Below are positions 8,526 to 15,402 of a DNA stretch of 64,000 nucleotides, piece by piece. Numbering within the stretch: the first letter of the stretch is position 1; every line of letters begins with the position of its first letter. The stretch comes from Leptospira_A soteropolitanensis (GTDB lineage: Bacteria; Spirochaetota; Leptospiria; Leptospirales; Leptospiraceae). The position numbers were made by a program, and so were the translations under genes. Under the pieces are notes generated by a model that had not been told where the DNA came from, made no database searches, and saw nothing but the letters and a program-made list of their open reading frames with translations. The stretch lies in the NCBI RefSeq assembly GCF_026151335.1, contig NZ_JAMQPP010000003.1. One strand, given 5' to 3'.

Positions 8526-9455
8526 ATGAAAGAGAAATATGGAAATCAAATCCTTAAGGAAATAACAGAAGAAGTGATGGCGGCCATTCAATCTTGTGAC
8601 CTAGGACAGTGGGTCAAACCTTGGCAGACATTTGGATATCCAAAGAATGGTAAAACAAAACAAACGTATGGAATGTTTAATTCCTTTTTATTAACAAATT
8701 GTTTGGTAAAGTATGGCTTTACTTATCCGGTTTGGGCCACAGCAAAACAATGGAAAGGTCTTGGTTATTTACCAAAAGAGGGGGAAATAGAAAAGGCTGC
8801 TGTTTTGTTTCCTTACCATGTTGAGGTTCCGATTTGGCCTAAGAAGAGACAAAACAAAGCTGAATTAAAAGAAGTTTTCGAAATAAACAAAGATGAGGAG
8901 CCAGTTTATTTCAAAACATATAAGAATTATAAAGCGTTCCCCACGTTCAACATTGAACAAATGAATGTACCTGAGTCGGAGTATTCTTTATATGTAACAA
9001 AGATTCGGGAAAAAAGTTTGGATCAGGTTGCATCGTTTGTGCAAGCGATAGATCACACAATAGCGACTTCCTTCTTTGATAATGCTCAGTATTCAACTTC
9101 ATCGGATGTAATCCTTATGCCTCCAAAAGAGCATTTTGCAACGGAAAGTGATTATTGGGCCACCTACTTACACGAGTTAGGACATTGGACAGGAGCAAGA
9201 CATCGATTGAATCGCGACTTCTCGAATGGTAGGAGCAGCTATGCGTTTGAGGAGTTGGTTGCAGAGTTATGTTCGGCCCTTTTCGCTGGAGAATTTGGTT
9301 TAAGCGGAAACTTACAACATAAGGAATATATTTCTTCTTGGCTAAGTATCTTGCAAAACAATCCACATGCGATCATGAAGGCTGGTTGGCTTGCAATGGA
9401 AGCGGTGGAATATTTGAAGGCGGAGGCGAAGAGTGGGGTGGGGGGTCTAAGATAG
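8526..9455 (+). CDS. ArdC-type antirestriction / zincin protein
   Basis: Residues 1-110 resemble the ssDNA-binding N-terminal domain of ArdC/DUF1738 proteins (W.KPW, then GxxYxxxNxxLL-type features such as YGMFNSFLL). A zinc-metallopeptidase-like domain follows, with HELGHW at residues 216-221 and the downstream ARHRLNRD and EELVAEL glutamate helix typical of the family. ArdC proteins are carried by plasmids and other transferable elements and protect incoming DNA from restriction. The ATG at 8526 is chosen over an upstream TTG at 8454 because the conserved domain starts there; no clear ribosome-binding site precedes it. At about 309 residues it is of normal size. It strongly suggests that this region is, or was, mobile. 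Confidence 0.75.
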   Translation: MKEKYGNQILKEITEEVMAAIQSCDLGQWVKPWQTFGYPKNGKTKQTYGMFNSFLLTNCLVKYGFTYPVWATAKQWKGLGYLPKEGEIEKAAVLFPYHVEVPIWPKKRQNKAELKEVFEINKDEEPVYFKTYKNYKAFPTFNIEQMNVPESEYSLYVTKIREKSLDQVASFVQAIDHTIATSFFDNAQYSTSSDVILMPPKEHFATESDYWATYLHELGHWTGARHRLNRDFSNGRSSYAFEELVAELCSALFAGEFGLSGNLQHKEYISSWLSILQNNPHAIMKAGWLAMEAVEYLKAEAKSGVGGLR

Positions 9456-9901
9456 GTCCCAAATCATCAGTTGGATCCATTTATTTTTGAACTAAATACA
9501 AAATATCCAAAATAATTAGATTTCATTTTTCACATATTGCTCAGTTTATAAACAGAAAAATATATCCCCTATTCTATAATTTTTTAATTATTTTGAAATA
9601 AAAAAGAATCTCTCGGATATTTATTGGGTAGGTATTTCTCAACAAACGCAGGAAATGTTCTCACCGATTAACCACCATTCTTAAAAATTAAATAAGCATA
9701 TATTGATATTAAAATTCGGATTGAATCATATTCCCTATAATAGAACATCTGTTCTGTTTTGCGGATGGGACTCAGGGGGCGAAGCTATGCCTATCGAATT
9801 TAACGCTCTAGCGGAATTCCTTACATTTGAAGCTCTGAATAAAAATTTGTTTACTTTTCTGTAAAGGATGTACGAGTACACTCAATAGGGTATGGATAGG
9901 T
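9456..9901. other. AT-rich intergenic stretch with LexA-like palindrome and a 25-codon frame
   Basis: The stretch is mostly AT-rich and featureless. At 9736-9741 there is TATAAT, followed by AGAAC-ATCT-GTTCT (9742-9755), a palindrome of the GAACnnnnGTTC type used by LexA in several phyla. A purine-rich site (AGGGGGCGAAG) then precedes ATG 9787, which opens a 25-codon frame ending at TAA 9864 (starting MPIEFNALAEF). Promoter-like box, palindrome, ribosome-binding site and start are well ordered, but the peptide is unrecognised and may be the remnant of a longer gene interrupted near the insertion sequence. Confidence 0.25.
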
Positions 9902-9943
9902 CAGATAGGTAACAAAAGAGACAACTCACATAGGTAACACTTA
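9902..9943. repeat. left terminal inverted repeat of the IS481 element
   Basis: About 42 bases matching the reverse complement of 11149-11190 with roughly a dozen mismatches. It contains two GGTAACA boxes 25 bases apart. Confidence 0.7.
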
Positions 9944-9967
9944 CATTGAGTATCGGAGGAGAATCCG

Positions 9968-11146
9968 ATGCCTTGGAAGGAAACCAAAGTGATAGAAGAA
10001 AGAATCAAGTTTATAGCAGCTGTTAAAAGTGGTAATTGGTGTTTTGCAGATCTTTGCAGAGACTTTAACATATCAAGAAAGACCGGATATAAATATTTAA
10101 AAAACTATGAGTCTCTAGGAATTGATGGACTCAAAGACAAATCCAGAAAACGAATCACCCAATCAAATGCAACTCCCGAAAAAGTAGTTCGATTGATCCT
10201 TGATTTACGTGAAGAACACCCTTCCTGGGGACCAAAGAAACTTCGACCCATCCTAAAAGCTAGATTTCACAGGCTAAAACACATTCCCAGTGAAACAACG
10301 ATTGGCAATATATTAAGAAAAAAGGGACTTATCAAACCCAAGAAAAAGCGACAAAGAGTACCGCAGTCTCTCTTTCCTTTCTCTGATGTGGTTGCACCTA
10401 ATGATGTTTGGTGTGTTGATTTTAAAGGTCATTTTACTGTCGGGAATGGGGATCGTTGTGATCCTTTGACAATCACAGATGCTCATAGTCGTTATCTTCT
10501 TGCTTGCGAAATCTTAAATAAAACGAATGTGGAACAAACAAAAGCCGTATTTGAAAGGGTTTTTAAAGAGCATGGACTACCAATTGCCATTAAGTCTGAT
10601 AATGGCGCACCCTTTGCGAGTAAGGCGATCGGTGGCCTCACTAGTCTTTCTGTTTGGTGGTTGAAGTTAGGAATTCGACCGGAAAGGATTGAGCCAGGCA
10701 GACCCTCTCAAAATGGTCGTCATGAAAGAATGCACAGAACTCTTAAAGAAGAAACGGCTCTTCCTCCAAGATCAAGTTTAAATGCTCAACAGAGAGCCTT
10801 TGATAACTTTTGCGATGAGTTTAATTATATACGTCCTCATGAAGCTTTGGGTTTCTTGACTCCTTCAAAAGTATACAAACCATCCATACGTGAATTTCCT
10901 AAAAAGATTCTGGAAGTTGCTTATCCAACTCATATTGTCACTGATAAAGTTCATGAAAGTGGTTTTGCTCAATATGGATCCCATCGTATCTTCTTTGGGA
11001 ATCCTTTTATTGGAGAGGTGGTTGGCTTTGAAGAGGTCTCTGACAGGCATTGTCGTCTTTATTTTGCGAACGCAATCCTTGGAATTTTAGATTTGTATAC
11101 GAGTAAAGTGTTGAAATACCAGAGGTTATTGTATAGAATTGACTAA
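9968..11146 (+). CDS. IS481-family transposase
   Basis: A 392-residue integrase-core transposase. Residues 1-60 form a helix-turn-helix (CRDFNISRKTGYKYLKNY), followed by a second DNA-binding segment around residues 70-120 (LREEHPSWGPKKLRPIL). The DDE catalytic residues appear as D151 in VWCVDFKGHF, D211 in IKSDNGAPF and E253 in NGRHERMHRTLK, and the family-typical FNYIRPHEAL follows. It catalyses cut and strand-transfer of the surrounding element. The start ATG at 9968 has a strong GGAGGAG ribosome-binding site sitting in the loop of a small hairpin (ATCGGA/TCCGAT, 9952-9969), which may restrain translation. The gene is intact and full length. Confidence 0.93.
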   Translation: MPWKETKVIEERIKFIAAVKSGNWCFADLCRDFNISRKTGYKYLKNYESLGIDGLKDKSRKRITQSNATPEKVVRLILDLREEHPSWGPKKLRPILKARFHRLKHIPSETTIGNILRKKGLIKPKKKRQRVPQSLFPFSDVVAPNDVWCVDFKGHFTVGNGDRCDPLTITDAHSRYLLACEILNKTNVEQTKAVFERVFKEHGLPIAIKSDNGAPFASKAIGGLTSLSVWWLKLGIRPERIEPGRPSQNGRHERMHRTLKEETALPPRSSLNAQQRAFDNFCDEFNYIRPHEALGFLTPSKVYKPSIREFPKKILEVAYPTHIVTDKVHESGFAQYGSHRIFFGNPFIGEVVGFEEVSDRHCRLYFANAILGILDLYTSKVLKYQRLLYRID

Positions 11147-11148
11147 TA

Positions 11149-11190
11149 AAAGTGTCACCCATGTGAGTGATCTAAAGTGTTACCGATGTG
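11149..11190. repeat. right terminal inverted repeat of the IS481 element
   Basis: Complement of the left end; carries the two boxes AAGTGTCACCCATGTG (11150-11165) and AAGTGTTACCGATGTG (11175-11190). Confidence 0.7.
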
Positions 11191-11554
11191 CCTTTCTATA
11201 CAAAATAAATCCAAACCCAATGCGACATAAGATCAATTATGGGAAGTAGCTCACTGCATCACGTAATAATCTACTCGAAACACTAGTCGTTGCATCATCT
11301 TAAAATCTACTCCAAATTTAGATAAGGAACAGATTTCGGATACTTCTTGCCTGCAACTGTGATTTGAATTTGGTTGGCATGCAGTTGTTCAAAAACATGA
11401 ACATATCAGAATAAAAAGTGGGAAATTAGGAATCTCTATTGCGGTTTTATGGATTTTCTGTTAGAGGTGGTTCGACAAAGCCCACAAGCCCGCCTCCACC
11501 ACCCAATTCAGGGCGGGGGCAACCGGGTAGCAATGCGACATAATTTACTTAATA
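11191..11554. repeat. non-coding junction with 13-bp direct repeats and a GC-rich hairpin
   Basis: No gene is seen here. CAATGCGACATAA occurs at 11218-11230 and again, identical, at 11531-11543. Just inside the second copy lies a GC-rich inverted repeat, CCCGCC (11489-11494) with GGCGGG (11512-11517), in an otherwise AT-rich area. The stretch separates the accessory region and its insertion sequence from core-like genes, so the repeats may mark a recombination or integration scar. Confidence 0.35.
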
Positions 11555-12100
11555 CTACTTTTTGGCACCATCACTGACGCGTTTCTGAATCACTTCATTC
11601 AGCACCTGCACAAGTTCTTGGAACTCGTCACCCTTACGGATGCGGATGGTTTCAATCGGTTCCCCCGAAGCCATCCTTTGTAAAGACCGTTTGATACTAA
11701 ATACGGGGCCTGCCATTTTGTGAGATTTGAAAACAGAAAAAACGGTGATTAAGAGCAAATACAGAATCGAAAGTGTGACCACCGCATCAAATTGAATGGT
11801 GTACATATTCAGTTGGTGGTCATAGTTCGGAAGGTAAATCTCTCTTGGAACAAATTTCTCTTTTAACTCACCTGGACCCGCGTCCTCGTTTTCTACTTTC
11901 CAATATACTGTTTGTGCATCTTGACGAAGACGAAACACAGCCCCGCCATCATACTTGGCTTGGTTTAGCCAATAGAGAAAACCTAAAGTCACAAGAACCC
12001 CGGATATAAACAAAAGCGAATAGTGCGCTAAAAACTTTAATTGGAATTCCTTATCGATGAGATAATGAAAACGAAAGGTTTTTTTGTGATTTTGAGACAT
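11555..12100 (-). CDS. HAMP-domain membrane protein without output domain
   Basis: A 181-residue inner-membrane protein. One membrane helix lies at about residues 25-45 (YSLLFISGVLVTLGFLYWL), then about 60 periplasmic residues, a second helix near 105-125 (AVVTLSILYLLLITVFSVF), and a cytoplasmic HAMP domain (GPVFSIKRSLQRMASGEPIETIRIRKGDEFQELVQVLN pattern, ending in NEVIQ). HAMP domains pass signals from membrane sensors to kinases, cyclases or chemoreceptor tips, but no output domain follows; it might pair with another protein. It is read in the same direction as the FecR/ECF genes 80 bases upstream and may belong to their unit. Partner and signal are unknown. Confidence 0.7.
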   Translation of the reverse strand: MSQNHKKTFRFHYLIDKEFQLKFLAHYSLLFISGVLVTLGFLYWLNQAKYDGGAVFRLRQDAQTVYWKVENEDAGPGELKEKFVPREIYLPNYDHQLNMYTIQFDAVVTLSILYLLLITVFSVFKSHKMAGPVFSIKRSLQRMASGEPIETIRIRKGDEFQELVQVLNEVIQKRVSDGAKK

Positions 12101-12180
12101 GGTTGCTGTTAAGGTATTCCCCTAGGGTGTTAGGAAAGACCTTCTCAGGAAAAGACAATATTGTCAAAAACTTATAAAGA

Positions 12181-13212
12181 TTAACGAATTTTTTCTGTTT
12201 CTAGAATCTTCTGAATGGGGATTTCAATCAAACCTTCTAACCCTTGGAAATGAAGGTGAGTTTCTGATTGCCCAAGAATGACACCTCGGTACTCAGTTCC
12301 ATCTTCCAATCGGACAAGTTCTAATCTAGCATGTTCTTCATAAAGTTTGGATTCGCGAGCAAGAACGCTTTGCGTTTGAAATGCTTTGAGTTCTTTGTCT
12401 TCCTTGGCACTCAAGGAAGCTGCTATGACAGGATTTTCTCCTAATTTCGCAATAGTTTGTTGTTGTGAATTAAGGATTAAATCTCCAACGGATACAGAAC
12501 CTTCACGAACCGCAACTACTTCAGTTTTCCCATCAAATTGAACACTGAAAACTGTTCCTCTAACTTGTGTAAGATGTTCTCCGGCTTGCACAACAAACTG
12601 GCTGTCCTTCGAAAGTTTGGAAACAGAAGCAAAGAGTTTACCTTTTTTTACAGAAAACTTTTGAAATTGGGAATCCTCAGTTTTTTCGATTCGATCTAAA
12701 ATGACTTCAGAATTTGGGGTGATTCGCATCCAAGATCCAGTTTCAAAATCTAAATCACTTTGCGAGTTTCCTTCTGTAATGATAACATCACCCGAAACCA
12801 ATTGGTAGTTTTTTACAAGAGCCACCGGATGCGAACTTCCTTCTGGCAAAACAGATACCTTTCCTTTTACCGAAGAAACAATGACTTTCAACGGTGAAAC
12901 GATGGTTTTAGAAGTTTTGGCGACAGAGGCATTCGCAACCTCAGTCTGTTTGGATGGTTTCAGTAAAAATACAAAGAATAGTGCTGCGGCAATCGATAAG
13001 GCAGACCCACCAACTAAAGTTATGCCGATTGGTTTGCGGAAAAAAGATAATACATTAGACGCAGAGCTTTCTTTAGGGATATATTCGAATTGGATGTTTC
13101 GTTTCGCTACAACTTCCCAAGATGGAAATTCTCTAGACTCCGTTACCTTTGACGGTTTACGTAAGAGTTCTTCCCATTTAGCGAATGCTTGTTGCTTCTC
13201 AAATTCGTTCAT
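12181..13212 (-). CDS. FecR-domain membrane protein
   Basis: A 343-residue protein with a cytoplasmic N-terminus (1-62), one membrane helix at about 68-86 (GITLVGGSALSIAAALFFVFLL) and a periplasmic FecR domain (about 110-225), recognisable by GDVIITEGNSQSDLDFETGS and LTQVRGTVFSV. The tail (300-343, LVRLEDGTEYRGVILGQ) forms a small strand-rich segment common in spirochaete FecR proteins. FecR proteins usually relay or restrain an ECF sigma factor; the sigma factor gene lies 5 bases upstream in the same unit, so it is probably the anti-sigma or signal-relay partner. No TonB receptor gene is adjacent, so iron sensing should not be assumed. Confidence 0.8.
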   Translation of the reverse strand: MNEFEKQQAFAKWEELLRKPSKVTESREFPSWEVVAKRNIQFEYIPKESSASNVLSFFRKPIGITLVGGSALSIAAALFFVFLLKPSKQTEVANASVAKTSKTIVSPLKVIVSSVKGKVSVLPEGSSHPVALVKNYQLVSGDVIITEGNSQSDLDFETGSWMRITPNSEVILDRIEKTEDSQFQKFSVKKGKLFASVSKLSKDSQFVVQAGEHLTQVRGTVFSVQFDGKTEVVAVREGSVSVGDLILNSQQQTIAKLGENPVIAASLSAKEDKELKAFQTQSVLARESKLYEEHARLELVRLEDGTEYRGVILGQSETHLHFQGLEGLIEIPIQKILETEKIR

Positions 13213-13217
13213 TGATT

Positions 13218-13736
13218 CTAATCCGGTACCAGATTTTCTCTTTTGGCAATGGCCAACACTTTCTCAGTGGCCCTAATGACCAAACGAGATGCCGTAGAAA
13301 CCGAAACTCCTAAGACTTCAGCGATTTGCACTAACTGAAATCCTTCCACATTTTTAAGTAATAAAGCCGAACGTTCTTCTTCTGAAAGTTCTCCCAAAAA
13401 AGAATAGAGCCTATCCTCTAAATCTTGGTATTCTGCTCTGGTTTCAAGCTTCGGATTGTGGCTATGAAACTCGATCTCATCGGAGACAATCTCTTTTGTT
13501 GTAGAAAATTTTTTAGCATAATTGATCGATAAATTGCGGGCAATGGTGTACAGAACCATAACGGATTTCTCTTCCGAGAGACCGGCTTCGCCGTAGTGCT
13601 TATGGAAACTTAAGAAACTATCTTGCATCAAATCCATCGCCGTGTCCGCATTTTGAGTGTACTTGTAAAGGAAGTCATAAATACGCTTATGGCTTCTTTC
13701 ATAAATTTGACTCATAGAGGCAGCTTTGTCTGACAC
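13218..13736 (-). CDS. ECF-type RNA polymerase sigma factor
   Basis: A 172-residue sigma-70 family protein containing only regions 2 and 4, as in ECF sigma factors. Region 2 spans about residues 10-80 (IYDFLYKYTQNADTAMDLMQDSFLSF, then YTIARNLSINY). Region 4 spans about 110-165 with LSEEERSALLLKNVEGF and a helix-turn-helix, IAEVLGVSVSTASRLVIRA. It directs RNA polymerase to a small set of envelope or stress promoters. It is followed 5 bases later by the FecR gene, which probably controls its activity. The ATG at 13736 gives a normal-length N-terminus. Confidence 0.88.
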   Translation of the reverse strand: MSDKAASMSQIYERSHKRIYDFLYKYTQNADTAMDLMQDSFLSFHKHYGEAGLSEEKSVMVLYTIARNLSINYAKKFSTTKEIVSDEIEFHSHNPKLETRAEYQDLEDRLYSFLGELSEEERSALLLKNVEGFQLVQIAEVLGVSVSTASRLVIRATEKVLAIAKRENLVPD

Positions 13737-13839
13737 AATCTTGTATGTGTTGGTAAAACCGAGTCTCTGACAAGTAAAATCCCGTTCCTCTCTGTAAAAG
13801 TAAACAAACGGAACAGGTCAGATTCTCAAGGAATTCCGA

Positions 13840-15243
13840 TTATTTTTCTCTTAAAAGGGCATCATTTGCCGCATTTTTATACGCACCGATCATCGTCGGA
13901 TAATTAAAAATGTGTTCGGTAAAGTATTCAATTGGGGCCTTGAGATTCACCACACATTGGCCAAGAGCAATAAGCTCAGTGGCTTTGTCAGAAATGATAT
14001 GAACTCCCAAAACTCTTCTGGATTGTTTGTCAAAAAGGATTTTTAAGAGACCGACTTGGTCCCCACTAATTTGCGCACGTGTGATCGTATCAAATCTCGC
14101 CATTCCTACTCCATAAGAAACTCCACGCGCCTTTAATGCTTCTTCCGTTGGTCCAATAGTGGCAATTTCTGGAAGTGTATAAATTCCAATAGGAAATTCT
14201 TCACCATCAACCGGGACGGAAGGATGACCAAACATATGTTTTGCGACATAAGCACCTTGGTACATGGACACAGATGCTAAACTTGGAAATCCAATGACAT
14301 CTCCACAAGCGTAGATATTGGGAATATTGGATTGATAGTTTTCATTCACTAAAATTTGTTTTCTGTCGTTCGGAATGATTCCTACAGATTCTAACCCCAA
14401 ATGATCAACATTCCCAAAACGCCCACGTGAAATCAGGACTTGATTGACTCGAACCACCTCTCCTTTGTTAGTTGTCAGTTCAAACCCTTCCTCATGAGGG
14501 AGTTTGTTGTACTTTGTAATCGAAGAATCTACATGGATGGAAATCCCTGACTGTTGCATGATACGAGTCATTTCACTCGATACATCTTCATCCAAAAAAC
14601 CAAGGATTCGACTTTGGGAATCAAATAGATGAACCTTTACTCCGATATGAGCAAAAATTGTAGCGTATTCGGACCCGATGATTCCAGCACCAACTACGGC
14701 TAAAGAAACGGGCATCTTTTTCATCGCAAAAAGCCCATCACTGTCATAGACCAGTCCATCTTCAAAAGGAATATTTTCGTTTGTGGGCCTACGAGGACTA
14801 CTACCCGTTGCGATCAGGATGTTCTCAGTTTCATAGACTTTTTTTCTACCAGCAGAGTCTGTCACCTCAACATGATGGGCATCCACAATCTTGCCCCAAC
14901 CGGTAAGTGTCGTAACTCGGTTTTGGATCATTTGTTCGCGAGTGACATCTTCTTCTTTTTCAATCACCGTTCCTGCACGAAACATAAGTTCCTGTAAAGT
15001 AAGCATGGCGGGCTGAGGTGATTGTAATCCGTGGAGATTGGACAATTTTAAATTACGATAGAACCGACTGGTTTCTTGTAAAGATTTGGAAGGGATAGTT
15101 CCATAGTGGACACAACCTCCACCCAAGTAAGGGTCTTTTTCTATAATGGCTGCTTTTTTTCCCATTTTGCTTGCTTGGATAGCAGCTTTTTGTGCGGCAG
15201 GACCGCCCCCGATGGCGAGTAAATCGAAACGATTGATGGACAT
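13840..15243 (-). CDS. sthA: soluble pyridine nucleotide transhydrogenase
   Basis: A 467-residue flavoprotein of the disulfide reductase family. It has an N-terminal FAD-binding motif (LLAIGGGPAAQKAAI, residues 8-22), a central NAD(P)-binding motif (LAVVGAGIIGSEYA), the second FAD motif (NIYACGDVIGFPSLA) and a C-terminal dimerisation domain. Where redox-active members carry CxxxxC, this protein reads GGGCVHYGTIPSKSL with a single cysteine, the signature of SthA rather than lipoamide dehydrogenase or glutathione reductase. SthA equilibrates NADPH and NADH in the cytosol. It is monocistronic and diverges from the cyclase gene across a 159-base gap. Confidence 0.9.
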   Translation of the reverse strand: MSINRFDLLAIGGGPAAQKAAIQASKMGKKAAIIEKDPYLGGGCVHYGTIPSKSLQETSRFYRNLKLSNLHGLQSPQPAMLTLQELMFRAGTVIEKEEDVTREQMIQNRVTTLTGWGKIVDAHHVEVTDSAGRKKVYETENILIATGSSPRRPTNENIPFEDGLVYDSDGLFAMKKMPVSLAVVGAGIIGSEYATIFAHIGVKVHLFDSQSRILGFLDEDVSSEMTRIMQQSGISIHVDSSITKYNKLPHEEGFELTTNKGEVVRVNQVLISRGRFGNVDHLGLESVGIIPNDRKQILVNENYQSNIPNIYACGDVIGFPSLASVSMYQGAYVAKHMFGHPSVPVDGEEFPIGIYTLPEIATIGPTEEALKARGVSYGVGMARFDTITRAQISGDQVGLLKILFDKQSRRVLGVHIISDKATELIALGQCVVNLKAPIEYFTEHIFNYPTMIGAYKNAANDALLREK

Positions 15244-15402
15244 TTGCTAAAAAAACAATACAAACGAAGTGAAAAATAGCAAGGAAAAATTGACAAAGCC
15301 AATCTTTAGGCCTTGTCTTAGACTTTTTCACCTAACAAAGTAAAACGTAAATACAAAAAATCTTGCTTTGAAAACTCATGGTCTCAAGTTTCATCCATCC
15401 CT

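Larger units (their letters stand above)
9902..11190 (+). mobile_element. IS481-family insertion sequence, complete
   Basis: A single transposase gene is bounded by imperfect inverted ends of about 42 bp: 9902-9943 on the left and 11149-11190 on the right. Each end contains two GGTAACA-type boxes: left CAGATAGGTAACA (9902-9914) and CACATAGGTAACACTT (9927-9942); right, read inward, CACATCGGTAACACTT (11190-11175) and CACATGGGTGACACTT (11165-11150). The box spacing is 25 bases at both ends, so both ends are intact. No target duplication is obvious in the immediate flanks, so the outer limits are good to a few bases only. Confidence 0.8.

Noticed and set aside
9456..9735. AT-rich stretch before the insertion sequence as a replication origin
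   Set aside because: No iterons, DnaA boxes or replication gene were seen; AT-richness alone is not evidence.
12154..12165. Palindrome GACAATATTGTC between the HAMP and FecR genes
   Set aside because: Perfect but short, AT-rich and without a neighbouring promoter; a chance occurrence is plausible.
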